A stretch of DNA of 64,000 bases from positions 3,439,407 through 3,503,406 of the forward strand of contig NZ_LR732817.1 of the NCBI RefSeq assembly GCF_902506195.1, written 5' to 3'. Made by a program: the position numbers and the translations under genes. This DNA comes from Citricoccus sp. K5 (GTDB lineage: Bacteria > Actinomycetota > Actinomycetes > Actinomycetales > Micrococcaceae). Below the pieces are notes generated by a model. That model saw only the letters and a list, made by a program, of their open reading frames with translations, had not been told where the DNA came from and did no database searches. The number at the start of each line of letters is the position of its first letter. Position 1 is the first letter of the stretch. Positions 30,781 through 39,980 of the stretch are shown here, piece by piece.

Positions 30781-33504
30781 TTACGTCGCGCAGGGACTGT
30801 CGGAAGCTTGGTAGGTGCCTCGGTCGCCGAGCAACCGCTCCCGCTCCGCAGCAACAACCTCCCTGGCCAGCTCCGCCTCGGACACGTCCACGGCCTCAGG
30901 TGCCGCCTCGGCCACGTCGGACTCCCGGGCGAACTGCTCGAACAGTTCCGCCTTGACCGCCAGCATCTCGGTCAGTCGCTGGTCCACGCCGTCCTCGCTG
31001 AGCAGCCGGTGCACCTGCACGGTCTCCAGCTGCCCCATCCGCCGGGCCCGGGCGATGGCCTGCCACTCGATGGCCGGGTTCAGCTGCGGCTCGCAGAGCA
31101 CCACCACGGAGGCGGCCTGGATGTTCAGCCCCACCCCGCCGGCCGTCACTTGCGCCACCAGAGCGGCACCTCCGGGCGCAGCAGAAAAAGCGTCCACCAT
31201 CGCCTGCCGCTGTGCCGCCGCCACCGAGCCGGTCAGCGGCCCGAACACCGGACCGTCCAGGGTCTCCGCCACGGCGTCCAACACGTCCCGGAAGAACGAG
31301 AACACGATCACCCGCCGACCGTTCTCCTCGGCCTCGGACACGATCTCCACCAGCCGCTGCATCTTCTCGGACGCACCCCCAGAAGAAAACGCGGCCGTCC
31401 GCATCGCCATGAAGTTCCCCTCACTCACGGCCTCCCGGTAGGCCTGCGCATCCGCCGCGATCATCGGCAGCAGCTCCTGAACCTCCACCAGCTCCGGCAA
31501 CTCGGTGAGCACGTCCTCCTGGTTGCGCCGCAGATACGCCGGGGCCACCTGCTGCCGGAACCGCGCCGGCGCCAGCGCATGCGAATCCAGCACCAGATCC
31601 GGGCGGAGATAGCCAATGAGCACCCGGAACTCCTCGAGCCGGTTCATCAGCGGCGTGCCGGTCAGCAGGATCGCCCGCTCCGTCCGTCCGATCACCTCCG
31701 CCACCGCCTGGGACCGCAGCGCCTCCGGGTTCTTGATGTACTGCGCCTCATCGACCACCACGCAGCCCAGCGGCACCGGCTCGGTACCCTCATCGCCGAA
31801 GGCCGCACTGCGCAGGGTGGCGAAGGTCGTCACAGCCACACCACCGGTGCGCCGCCAGGCACTCGCCGCGGCTTCCCGGTTGGGCCCGTGCAGCCGATGC
31901 GCAGGCAGCGTGGTCATCTTCTCGATCTCCCGCATCCAGTTCGTCACCACGGCCGCCGGGCACACCACCAGGAAGTGCACCGGCCGCTCCGTCCCGCCGG
32001 TCGCGGCCAGATGCGTCAGCACTGCCAGCGCTTCCACGGTCTTGCCCAGGCCCATCTCGTCGCCGATCACCACCTTGCCCTGCACCAGCGCGAACTTCGC
32101 CCCGAAGCTCTGATAGCCGCGCAGTGACGCGGTCAGGTACGTGGTGTCCAGGCGGAAGGCCCGGACCGCCTCCACGATCTCCGCCGGCAGGTCGCCCTGC
32201 GTCTTCTCCGGATCCTCCGTGGTGAACCCGAGCTCGGCGAACAGCGCGTAGTAGTCCGCCGGCCTCGCCAGAAAATCGACCCAGACCTCGTCCCCGGACC
32301 CACCGGCACCTGGGTAAGCGCCAGCGTCGGGCCCGGTGTGCCTTTCGGAAGGAACCGTTCCGGCCAACTGAAGTACGGAAGCCACCGCCTCCCGGAACTG
32401 CGCGGCGGTCCGCGCCCGCGGCGCCAGCAGCACGGGATGCCCCGGTGCCTGCGTGTGGGCCAGCGGGGCGAGGGCCTCGGCCAGCGCGACCCCGGCCGTG
32501 GCACGCCGCAGCGGCAGCAGATGCTTCCATGCCCGGGTCCGGCGCAACAGCTCGGTGGCGGCCTCGGTGCGGTCGGCCGGGTCCAGCCGCAGGCCCGTGC
32601 CGTCCACGGCGAGGTCCCACAGCGTGCGGGCGGCGCCGCGCAGACGGGTGGCGGTGGTCTTCCCGACGCCGTCCAGCGCCTCGAGCTCGGCGCCGCGGTC
32701 CCAGACCTGCAGCACCGTGGTGATGCCCGCCTCGAGCAGCGGGCTCGTGGACAGCCGGTCGGCGGTGGCATCCTTGAGCCGCTCCACATCCATGGTGTCC
32801 AGCAGGGCGCGGGCCTCGCCGTCCCGGACCACGACGCCGGCCCGGTGGGCTGCCGCGCGACGCTCGACCTCGCGGCGGAGCGCCTCTTCGAGGGTCGCGA
32901 TGGCCCGGGGGAGCGGGGCGATGTCCTCCGCCGGCATCAGCTCGGGAGCGATCCCGAGCTCGGGCAGGCGGCGGAGCAGGCCGATGCTCGGATGGAGGGC
33001 GTCCTCGGTGGGGATGGAGGCGGCGATGGTGGGGTGCTGCTCGAGCCGGTCGAGCAGTTGGGGCAGGCCCTGGGTATGGGCCCAGAGTCGGTAGTCGTTC
33101 AGCCGCCGGGCTGCCTGCTCGGCCTGGTGGCGGGCCTGGCCGAAGGTGATGAGGCGACGCAGGCCGAGGAGCTTCTGAGCTTGGATGATCTCCTGCTCTC
33201 GGCCGCCGGCCAGGCTGGCCAGGGCCTCCTCCTCGTGCGCCGCGATGGGCTGGAGGGCCCGTAGGCGAGCGAGGGCAGCGAGGTGCGCGCCGTCGTCGGG
33301 CCCCAGGGGCAGGGCACGCCAGTACTCGGTGGGCTGGTGCTGGGGGTCTCGAGGGCCGAGGTCGAGAACGGCGGAACTGAGCCGGCGGTTCGCCTCAGTG
33401 CTGACCATCATGATCTGGGTGCGCCGCCCGAGCAGGGCCGCGGCGCGCCGCATCCAGGACGCGACCTCGATGATGGTGCGCTGGAGGGTGGCGCGATCAT
33501 TCAT
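30781..33504 (-). CDS. SNF2-family DEAD/DEAH-box helicase with helix-hairpin-helix region
   Basis: The 907-residue product has a helical N-terminal half (about 1-410) including a HhH motif near 280 (EALDGVGKTTATRLRGAARTL broken at the turn), then an SNF2 ATPase core. Motifs: SLRGYQSFG, IGDEMGLGKTVEAL (about 475-488), VVDEAQYIKNP (about 582), LLTGTPLMN (about 613) and QAIARARRMGQ (about 818), with ESDGVDQR-like tail SEDGVDQRLTEML. Such proteins move along or remodel duplex DNA. It stands on the same strand as the MazG/DUF2075 pair, 115 bases upstream of mazG, with no terminator seen between. Confidence 0.88.
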   Translation of the reverse strand: MNDRATLQRTIIEVASWMRRAAALLGRRTQIMMVSTEANRRLSSAVLDLGPRDPQHQPTEYWRALPLGPDDGAHLAALARLRALQPIAAHEEEALASLAGGREQEIIQAQKLLGLRRLITFGQARHQAEQAARRLNDYRLWAHTQGLPQLLDRLEQHPTIAASIPTEDALHPSIGLLRRLPELGIAPELMPAEDIAPLPRAIATLEEALRREVERRAAAHRAGVVVRDGEARALLDTMDVERLKDATADRLSTSPLLEAGITTVLQVWDRGAELEALDGVGKTTATRLRGAARTLWDLAVDGTGLRLDPADRTEAATELLRRTRAWKHLLPLRRATAGVALAEALAPLAHTQAPGHPVLLAPRARTAAQFREAVASVLQLAGTVPSERHTGPDAGAYPGAGGSGDEVWVDFLARPADYYALFAELGFTTEDPEKTQGDLPAEIVEAVRAFRLDTTYLTASLRGYQSFGAKFALVQGKVVIGDEMGLGKTVEALAVLTHLAATGGTERPVHFLVVCPAAVVTNWMREIEKMTTLPAHRLHGPNREAAASAWRRTGGVAVTTFATLRSAAFGDEGTEPVPLGCVVVDEAQYIKNPEALRSQAVAEVIGRTERAILLTGTPLMNRLEEFRVLIGYLRPDLVLDSHALAPARFRQQVAPAYLRRNQEDVLTELPELVEVQELLPMIAADAQAYREAVSEGNFMAMRTAAFSSGGASEKMQRLVEIVSEAEENGRRVIVFSFFRDVLDAVAETLDGPVFGPLTGSVAAAQRQAMVDAFSAAPGGAALVAQVTAGGVGLNIQAASVVVLCEPQLNPAIEWQAIARARRMGQLETVQVHRLLSEDGVDQRLTEMLAVKAELFEQFARESDVAEAAPEAVDVSEAELAREVVAAERERLLGDRGTYQASDSPCAT

Positions 33505-33581
33505 GGCTCATCATCTGCCGCCCGGGCCGGCGTGGCGGTGTCCTCCTCTTGTTGTCATTGTGGCAGGGCTGGGAGACAGAG

Positions 33582-34589
33582 CTACCAACGGTCGAGGTGG
33601 GCCTGCCGCTGGGCCCGCCGGGCGCGCGGTGCCGGACGGGCGCGGGCGGCCGGGAGCGGGTGCGGTTCGCGGGAAGGCCCCACGGTCCCGGTCAGCACGC
33701 CGAGCCCCTCGACCGCCATGCGGACCGCGTCCCCCTCCTGCAGTGGTGGCGGCACCAGCTCGCCGCCGGCCTTGCCCCAGAGCTCGCCCAGGCAACCGCC
33801 GTTGCCCACGGTCCCGGACCCGATGACGTCCCCGGGAACAATCCGGGATGCTCGGGAGGAGTAGACGAGCAGCTCGGGGAAGGTCCACGCCATATTGGAG
33901 ACCAGGTCCGCACCGATGAGCTCGTCGTTGACATACACCTCGGCCCGGACGTCCAGGAACCCCTCAGCGTCCAAGAAGGGTGCCATCTCGTCTGCGGTGA
34001 CGATCCAGGGTCCGAGCGAGGTGGCGAAGTCTTTGCCCTTGGCCGGGCCCAGATGCCCGCGCATCTCGGCGGTCTGGATGTCCCGGGCGGACCAGTCGTT
34101 CATGATCAGGTAGCCGAATACGTGCTCGGCGGCCTCGTCAACGCTGAGGTCGGTGCCAGGGTGCCCGTCCACCCCGCCGACCACCACGGCGATCTCCAAC
34201 TCGAAGTCGAGCTGCTCGGTGGCCGGCGGAGTGATCCGGTGGCCGGTGCCGAAGATCTGGTGTGGGTTGGTGAAGTAGAAGGTGGGGGACTCGTACCAGG
34301 CCTCTCCCACGTGGGGATCGCCGTTGGAGTCGGCGCTCATGCCTTCCACGTGCTCCTCGAAGACGGCGAAGTCGCGCACCGCGGCTGGCACCAGCGGCGC
34401 CAGCGGGGTGACCTCGAACAGGGGGACGCCTTCGGCGGGGTCGGCCCGGCCGTAGAGGTCGGCGGCGGCCGGAAGCCCAGCCGCGAGTACCTCCCGCACC
34501 GTGGCCTCTCGAGGGAACGGCACCACCGCGTCCTCGATCACGAAGCCCTCACCGTGGGTGTCACCATGCGTCCAGCGTGCGATCCTCAT
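33582..34589 (-). CDS. Fumarylacetoacetate hydrolase family protein (copy A)
   Basis: The 335-residue product has the FAH fold (about 70-300): RDFAVFEEHV, PTFYFTNPHQIFG, LDFELEIAVVVGG (metal Glu pair), GYLIMNDWSARDIQ (Asp ligand region), GPAKGKDFATSLGPWIV and GDVIGSGTVGNGGC. Members hydrolyse or decarboxylate diketo acids from ring cleavage. The last 25 residues are Arg/Pro-rich and look like an extension. Stop and start overlaps place it at the 3' end of a six-gene string (39810 down to 33582) that starts with an extradiol dioxygenase. Confidence 0.85.
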   Translation of the reverse strand: MRIARWTHGDTHGEGFVIEDAVVPFPREATVREVLAAGLPAAADLYGRADPAEGVPLFEVTPLAPLVPAAVRDFAVFEEHVEGMSADSNGDPHVGEAWYESPTFYFTNPHQIFGTGHRITPPATEQLDFELEIAVVVGGVDGHPGTDLSVDEAAEHVFGYLIMNDWSARDIQTAEMRGHLGPAKGKDFATSLGPWIVTADEMAPFLDAEGFLDVRAEVYVNDELIGADLVSNMAWTFPELLVYSSRASRIVPGDVIGSGTVGNGGCLGELWGKAGGELVPPPLQEGDAVRMAVEGLGVLTGTVGPSREPHPLPAARARPAPRARRAQRQAHLDRW

Positions 34590-35611
34590 CGCGACCCTCC
34601 TTGATGCAGTGTTGCGGCCGTCAGGGTTTCCAGCTCGGCGGCATTGCCCCCGAGGACGCCGTGTTCCACGTCCGGGGCGAGCCCTGCCGTGCGGATGAAC
34701 CCGACCGGGTCCTCGCTGCCCATGTCGAAGGGGTAGTCACTGCCCAGCAACACTTGGGACGGTCCGGCTACCTCGATCAGCTGCTGCAGGGCACGGGGAT
34801 CGTGCACCACGGTGTCGAACCATATCCGCGTCAGGTAGTGCGAGGGAGGGTGCTTGCAGCCCTGCGCATCCGGCCGCACTCTCCACGCGTGATCCGATCT
34901 CCCGATCGCCGTGGGCAGGTACCCACCGCCGTGGGCGGCCACCACCCGCAGGCCGGGGTGGCGGTCCAGCACGCCCCCGAAGATGAGGTGGGAAAGGGCG
35001 ACCGCATTCTCGACCGGCTGGCCGACCGTGTTGACCAGGTAGAACCGGTCCAGGCGCTCATCGAGCGTGCATCCGAACGGGTGCACGAACACCGGGCAGC
35101 CGAGTTCGGCGGCCCGCGCCCAGAACGGTTCCAGGCGCGGGTCCGAGAGCTCCACATCCCCGGCGGCGGAGGAGATCTCCACCCCGAGCAGCCCGAAGCC
35201 GAGTACGGCATTCTCCAGCAGTTCCCGGGCGTGCTCAGGCCACTGCAGTGGTACCAGACCGAGCCCGGTGAGCCGCTCCGGTGCCTGGGCTACGTGCTCG
35301 GCAATGAGCCGGTTCGCCTCCGCGCAGGCCCACGCGGCGAGGCCCTCCTCGGCCCAGGGGTAGTAGTGATTCGGGGAGGCGCTCACCCACTGGCGGTCCA
35401 CCCCCTGTTCGTCCATGATCCGCAGCCGCTCGGCCACGTCGAGGAGCCGGGGGATCCGGGCGGCCACCATGGGGCCGGACACCTGCTGGCTGGCCGCCCC
35501 ATTGCGACGGTGGTCCAGCTCGGCGGCCGCGGCTACGCCCTCGGGGGCCCGGCGGACAACCTCCTTATGCAGCGAGGGCAGCAGCATGTGGGCGTGCACA
35601 TCGACGATCAT
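34586..35611 (-). CDS. Amidohydrolase-2 family protein (ACMSD/LigJ-like)
   Basis: The product is 341 residues from ATG 35611; longer readings upstream overlap the monooxygenase gene. It starts MIVDVHAH, the N-terminal metal HxH, then FVHPFGC, VVAAHGGGYLP and LLGSDYPFDMG (catalytic Asp). This is the nonhydrolytic/decarboxylase branch containing aminocarboxymuconate-semialdehyde decarboxylase, resorcylate decarboxylases and 4-oxalomesaconate hydratase. In a ring-cleavage operon it would decarboxylate or hydrate an unsaturated acid. Its four-base overlaps with both neighbours show co-translation. Confidence 0.83.
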   Translation of the reverse strand: MIVDVHAHMLLPSLHKEVVRRAPEGVAAAAELDHRRNGAASQQVSGPMVAARIPRLLDVAERLRIMDEQGVDRQWVSASPNHYYPWAEEGLAAWACAEANRLIAEHVAQAPERLTGLGLVPLQWPEHARELLENAVLGFGLLGVEISSAAGDVELSDPRLEPFWARAAELGCPVFVHPFGCTLDERLDRFYLVNTVGQPVENAVALSHLIFGGVLDRHPGLRVVAAHGGGYLPTAIGRSDHAWRVRPDAQGCKHPPSHYLTRIWFDTVVHDPRALQQLIEVAGPSQVLLGSDYPFDMGSEDPVGFIRTAGLAPDVEHGVLGGNAAELETLTAATLHQGGSR

Positions 35612-36747
35612 GCCCGCACCGCCACTCGCTGGGCCACGCCGCCGAGCAGACCCGGCACCTCGGCGGAATGGTCCTGGCCGTCCCGCTGCCATTCGGCCAG
35701 CTGCGCGGAGGCGTTCACGATGGCGGTGGCCCGCTCCACCCGGCGTGCGTGGAACGCGTCCCACAGGTCCTCGTCCAGGGACTCGCGTTCCACGAGGAGT
35801 TCAGTGAGCACCAGGGCGTCCTCCAACCCCTGCGCGGCCCCCTGGGCGATGGTGGGCGGGCAAGAGTGCGCGGCATCCCCGATGATCACGGCGCGGCCGC
35901 GGTTCCACCGACCGGGGACCACATGCTGGGTGAACCACGTGTAGTTCACCTGCGCATTCCCGGCGGTCAGATCGGTCCGCACCTGATTCCACGGCCCGCC
36001 GTAGGCCTGGCTCTGCTCGAGCATGGCGGTGGCACCCTCCTGGGCGGTGGCGCGGAAGTGGTCCCCGGCATCGGACACCAGGAACGCGTACATCGAGTCC
36101 TGGCCGGTGGGGGTGTAACCGGCGATGTAGCAGGGGCCGCCGTAGTACAGCTCCGTGTACTTCACCTCCTCCGGCCGGGAGACGAAGGCCCGCCAAATCC
36201 CCATGCCGGTGTGTTCGGGAGCCACGGTGATGCCCAGGGCAGTGCGCACGGTCGAGTGCAGGCCATCGGCACCGATCACCAGGTCATAGCGGCCCGCCGG
36301 CCCCGACGCCAGGATCGGCTCTGCGTAGTCCGCGGTGGAGTCCACGGCGGTCACCCGCTGCCCGAACCGGACGGTGGCACCGGCCCGGACGGCATGATCA
36401 TGCAGGATGCGGGTGAGGTCAGCCCGCGGCATGCCCATGGCGGAGGGCAGCCCCGTCCCCGGATCGTCGCCTTCCTCCTGTCGGGCGATCACCGGGGCCT
36501 GCGGGCCGGGGGCACGCATCCCCATCCCGTCGAAGGGAAACCCGGCCGCGCTGGCCTCCTCCCACACGCCCAGCTCGGCGAACGCGCGCAGGGCGTTGCC
36601 CTGCAGCGAGATCCCCGAACCCAGGGCGCTCAGTTCGGCGTTCGCCTCGAAGACGTCCACCTCGACGCCGGCCCTGGCCAGCTGGATGGCCGCGGCCAGT
36701 CCGCTCACTCCGGTGCCGACGACGGCAACCCTCTTCACTGCGGTCAT
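35608..36747 (-). CDS. FAD-dependent aromatic monooxygenase (PHBH/salicylate hydroxylase type)
   Basis: The product is 379 residues from ATG 36747, which has AGAGAGG 8 bases upstream. It carries the group A flavoprotein set: RVAVVGTGVSGLAAAIQLARAGVEVDVFEAN (FAD Rossmann), R-x-x-L-type PRADLTRILHDHA, YDLVIGADGLHSTVR (DG motif) and RAVIIGDAAHSCPPTIAQGAAQGLEDA (GD motif). Such enzymes hydroxylate aromatic acids with NAD(P)H and O2. In this operon it would supply the diol for the extradiol dioxygenase at 38794. Confidence 0.87.
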   Translation of the reverse strand: MTAVKRVAVVGTGVSGLAAAIQLARAGVEVDVFEANAELSALGSGISLQGNALRAFAELGVWEEASAAGFPFDGMGMRAPGPQAPVIARQEEGDDPGTGLPSAMGMPRADLTRILHDHAVRAGATVRFGQRVTAVDSTADYAEPILASGPAGRYDLVIGADGLHSTVRTALGITVAPEHTGMGIWRAFVSRPEEVKYTELYYGGPCYIAGYTPTGQDSMYAFLVSDAGDHFRATAQEGATAMLEQSQAYGGPWNQVRTDLTAGNAQVNYTWFTQHVVPGRWNRGRAVIIGDAAHSCPPTIAQGAAQGLEDALVLTELLVERESLDEDLWDAFHARRVERATAIVNASAQLAEWQRDGQDHSAEVPGLLGGVAQRVAVRA

Positions 36748-36797
36748 GATCAGTACCTCTCTCTGCCTCAATATGCTTGGTGTTGCCGGGGTGCGTC

Positions 36798-37793
36798 TCA
36801 GAGCAGGGCGATGGGATTGATGGGCGAACCGACGGCACCGGTGATGGGCAGCGGCTGTGCGGAGAGCAGGAAGTCATACCGTCCGCGCTCGGCGCAGGCC
36901 TTCCCGATTCCCTCCAGATCCCACATCTCGCCGACCGTCAGCCCCATGTTGGGGATGACGATCTGGTGCAGGGGCTGGAAGGAATCGTGGAACTCGTTCG
37001 GACGCACCTCGAAACCCCAGGTGTCCGTGGCGATCGCGGCGATCTCGCTGCGATGCAGCCACCCCGCGGTCGTGATGGACAGGCCGGGGGCCGGCCCGCC
37101 GGCGTAGCCGCCCCACCCCTGACGGCGGACACGGGCGAGCTGACCGGTGCGGACCAGCAGGATGTCCCCGCGGCCGACCCCCGAGGACGGTCCCTGGGCG
37201 GCGATGCAGGCATCCAGGTCCTCGGTAGTGATCGCATAGCCGTCCTCCAACTCACCGGTCTCCGGGCGCACGTGCCGGCCCAGATCGAGCAGCACACCCC
37301 GGGAGACGATGACGGAGGCGGCGTGCTCGATCCCGGTGACCTGGTCGCCCTGGGTGGTGACGACGTCGCCCGCGCGGCGGCCGTTCCACGCGTAACCGTG
37401 GTCGAAGATGTGGCCGAGACCGTCCCACTGGGTGGAGCACTGCAGCGGCATCACGATCAGGTCGTCCGCCCCGCCGATCCCGTGGGGGTGGGCTCCGGGA
37501 TTGCGCTCGGCGTCCAGGCCGGTGCCGGTCATGGTGTGGACCGGGTTGTTGCGTTTCTTCCACCCCTTCTGCGGGCCGTCCTCATTGAACTCCTGGCCCA
37601 GCGAGACGGCCAGTCCCTCCGTCACCAGACGGGCAGCCTCCAGGCGCTTGGCGGCGTCGATGAAGTTCAGGGTCCCCAAGGCATCGTCCTCGCCCCAGCG
37701 TCCCCAATTGCGGTACGCCTCGGCCCGCACGCCGACCTCTCCGGTCGGATCGGCCGGATCCAGGTCCGCCGGGTTCTCAGACAGCGAGCTCAT
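36798..37793 (-). CDS. Cyclase-family hydrolase, long subtype
   Basis: The 331-residue product belongs to PF04199 but to the longer subgroup in which the metal motif reads STQWDGLGHIF (Gln122, Asp124, His128) instead of HxGTHxD. Other features are WGEDDALGTLNF near the N-terminus and DILLVRTGQL. It differs clearly from the short cyclase at 16906. Its start overlaps the FAH copy B stop. It would hydrolyse a lactone, lactam or amide intermediate in island 2. Confidence 0.8.
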   Translation of the reverse strand: MSSLSENPADLDPADPTGEVGVRAEAYRNWGRWGEDDALGTLNFIDAAKRLEAARLVTEGLAVSLGQEFNEDGPQKGWKKRNNPVHTMTGTGLDAERNPGAHPHGIGGADDLIVMPLQCSTQWDGLGHIFDHGYAWNGRRAGDVVTTQGDQVTGIEHAASVIVSRGVLLDLGRHVRPETGELEDGYAITTEDLDACIAAQGPSSGVGRGDILLVRTGQLARVRRQGWGGYAGGPAPGLSITTAGWLHRSEIAAIATDTWGFEVRPNEFHDSFQPLHQIVIPNMGLTVGEMWDLEGIGKACAERGRYDFLLSAQPLPITGAVGSPINPIALL

Positions 37794-38797
37794 CTGCTTC
37801 CTCCTGCACTCTCAGCGATACAGCGGACCCTCTGGGTGCCCAGGCCCTGGACCGAGCCCTCCATGACATCGCCGTCCCGCAACAGCCGGCCCCAGTGCGC
37901 GCCGTTGCCGGCAGGGCTGCCGGTCAGCAGCAGGTCCCCGGGCAGCAAGGGCATGTTCAGCGAGGCCGCGGAGACCAGGGCGGGCAGGCCGAACAGCAGA
38001 TCCGAGGTGGTGGCATCCTGCATGCGCTCGCCGTTCAGGTCCAGGGTGATGCCCAGGTCGTGGGGTTCCACGAAGCCTGCCGGGACCAGGAAGGGGCCGG
38101 TGGGCAGGAACCCGGGGGCGTTCTTGGAGCGGTACCAGTCCGCGCCGATGCCCTTCGAGTCCTCGCGGAACACGCGGTCCCGCGTGGTGATGTCGTTGCA
38201 GATCGTGTACCCCGCCACATGATCCATCGCCTTCTCGGCGCTGATCCGGAACCCCTCCATGCCGATCACCACGGCCAGCTCGAGTTCCCAGTCGTGCTGC
38301 TCGCTGTATGACGGCAGGACCAGCGGGACGTCGTCGCCGACGACCGCCGCCGGCAGTCCGATGAAGAAATACGGCTCCCCGGTGGCGGCACGCTCATCCA
38401 TCATCCGGGCCGCATCCTCGCGGATCTCGGCTTCGGGACGGGTGTCGCTCTTCGGGGCGTGAGCCACCACAAGATCGATGACGTGGGTGCGGTAGTTCGC
38501 CCCGGCCTGGACGACCTGGCGCGGCTGGACCGGCGCGGTCAGCGTGACCTCGGCCAGGGGCCGCCAGAGGTTTTCCGTCCCCGTGTCCGTGTCTACGAGA
38601 CGGCCGAGCCGGTCCCAGTCGGGAGCGGCCAGGAAGGCATTGAGGTCCGGGGCGCCGAGGTCGGTTTCGTCGAGGGCGCGGATGCGCTCACCGGCCACGA
38701 GACCGAGGCGCACGGAGCCTCCGTCGCCGTCGCGAAAGCGGGCCACCGCGAAAGGTGCGGTCAATCCGGTGCCGGGCGCCGGCGTCGTGCTGGTCAT
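37790..38797 (-). CDS. Fumarylacetoacetate hydrolase family protein (copy B)
   Basis: The 335-residue product has FAH motifs: VVQAGANYRTHV, PYFFIGLPAAVVG, HDWELELAVVIG (metal ligands), GYTICNDITTRDRVF, KNAPGFLPTGPFLVP and GDLLLTGSPAGNG. It resembles the fumarylpyruvate/acylpyruvate hydrolase branch more than copy A does, because of the NDITTRD element. Two distinct FAH enzymes in one operon suggest successive steps or a hydrolase plus a decarboxylase. It is coupled to genes on both sides by four-base overlaps. Confidence 0.85.
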   Translation of the reverse strand: MTSTTPAPGTGLTAPFAVARFRDGDGGSVRLGLVAGERIRALDETDLGAPDLNAFLAAPDWDRLGRLVDTDTGTENLWRPLAEVTLTAPVQPRQVVQAGANYRTHVIDLVVAHAPKSDTRPEAEIREDAARMMDERAATGEPYFFIGLPAAVVGDDVPLVLPSYSEQHDWELELAVVIGMEGFRISAEKAMDHVAGYTICNDITTRDRVFREDSKGIGADWYRSKNAPGFLPTGPFLVPAGFVEPHDLGITLDLNGERMQDATTSDLLFGLPALVSAASLNMPLLPGDLLLTGSPAGNGAHWGRLLRDGDVMEGSVQGLGTQRVRCIAESAGGSR

Positions 38798-39810
38798 TCG
38801 GTGACCCCGGCCGACTTCGCGACCAGTTGGTCGCGGACTTCCTCGGTGATGCCCTCCTCCGAGGCGCTGGGTCCGTTCGCCGGCGGGAAGGACTCGCTCA
38901 GGGACGCGTGCATGGGGCTGTTCTGGTAGATGTCGTAGGAGCCCTGGGACGTCTTCCAGGTGTTCGCCTGCCAGTCGGGCACGTAGTTGCGGTAGCCGCC
39001 GCTGTTGAGCTCGATCCGCATGGAGGACGGCTCGCGGTAGTACAGGAACGACTGCTCGCCGATGCCGTGGATGGTGGGGCCGTATTCGATGCGCACCCCG
39101 TCCTCCAGCAGCGAGTCAGCCGCGATGAGCATCTCTTCGCGGGTATCGACCCAGAACGCGAAGTGGTTGATGCGTCCGGCGCGGTCCGAGCCGTCCAGCA
39201 CGATGCCGAGATCGTGGGACTTCTCGTTGGTGGTGATCACCGAGAACACCGAGAGGGGGACGTCCTCCAGTTCCGTGCGTGCCATGATCCGGTATCCCAG
39301 CACCTCGCTGTACCAGGCGGCGAAGGCATCCACATCGCTAGCGCAGATGGTGACGTGGTCGAGCTGGCGGGGGGCGCCGGCCACCCGGCTGCGCCGCTGG
39401 GGGCGGTCCGGGAAGACCGAGGCGAGCTCACCCTTCTCGTAGCGGAAATGCCGGGCGTCCCAATGCAGGGTCATGGAGTGGCCCCAGGGTCCCACGAAGC
39501 GGTAGGCGCGGCCGATGTCCAGGCCATCGAACCACTCACCGGTGACGCCGGCGGCCTCGATGCGCTGCACCGCCTCGTCCAGGGCCTCGTGGCTGGTGGT
39601 GCGCCAGGCCATGGTGGCCAAGGAGGGTTCGTCAGCGTGCTGGATCACCAGGCTGTAGGTGTAGTAGTCGCCCCAGCAACGCAGGTAGACCTTGCCGTCC
39701 TCACGGGCCACCTCGGTGAGGCCGACCTTGTTGACGTAGAAGTCCACCGATGCCTCGACATCGGGGGTGGTCAACGCGATGTACGACAGGTGGGAGAGAA
39801 GCGTGGTCAT
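38794..39810 (-). CDS. Type I extradiol dioxygenase (VOC superfamily)
   Basis: The 338-residue product has two VOC modules (about 7-120 and 148-270). The C-terminal one keeps the Fe ligands His152 (LDHVTI), His216 (INHFAFW) and Glu267 (SMRIELNSGGY), plus a candidate catalytic His199 and Tyr258. The N-terminal module lacks a metal triad, as in catechol 2,3-dioxygenases. It is the first gene of the operon and faces the LysR gene. A tail of about 60 residues follows the usual end. Ring cleavage next to a diol is the expected reaction; the diol is unknown. Confidence 0.87.
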   Translation of the reverse strand: MTTLLSHLSYIALTTPDVEASVDFYVNKVGLTEVAREDGKVYLRCWGDYYTYSLVIQHADEPSLATMAWRTTSHEALDEAVQRIEAAGVTGEWFDGLDIGRAYRFVGPWGHSMTLHWDARHFRYEKGELASVFPDRPQRRSRVAGAPRQLDHVTICASDVDAFAAWYSEVLGYRIMARTELEDVPLSVFSVITTNEKSHDLGIVLDGSDRAGRINHFAFWVDTREEMLIAADSLLEDGVRIEYGPTIHGIGEQSFLYYREPSSMRIELNSGGYRNYVPDWQANTWKTSQGSYDIYQNSPMHASLSESFPPANGPSASEEGITEEVRDQLVAKSAGVTE

Positions 39811-39916
39811 CCTCGGTCCTTTCAGTGCCCGGAGCGGGCGACGGCCCGGATGGGCCTCGTGACATCCATAGTGGTCGGCGTCACATCATCAGTGAAGCCC
39901 CGAATGAATATCCCCA

Positions 39917-39935
39917 CTATCGGTATGGCTGATAG
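39917..39935. promoter_or_regulatory. LysR-type box in the divergent promoter
   Basis: CTATC (39917-39921) and GATAG (39931-39935) are perfect inverted arms with a 9-base spacer, which contains the T-N11-A pattern (T39920, A39932) of LysR-type recognition sites. It lies 46 bases before the lysR start and 107 before the dioxygenase start, right for autoregulation and operon activation. Confidence 0.6.
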
Positions 39936-39980
39936 CCTGAGCGCATCATCGACCGACATTCTCTAAAGGAGGGCGCGGCC

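Noticed and set aside
27000-33504. An integrative element carrying the Fic/MazG/helicase genes
   Set aside because: No integrase, tRNA gene or flanking direct repeat was found, so only the weaker claim of a defence-like cluster is made.
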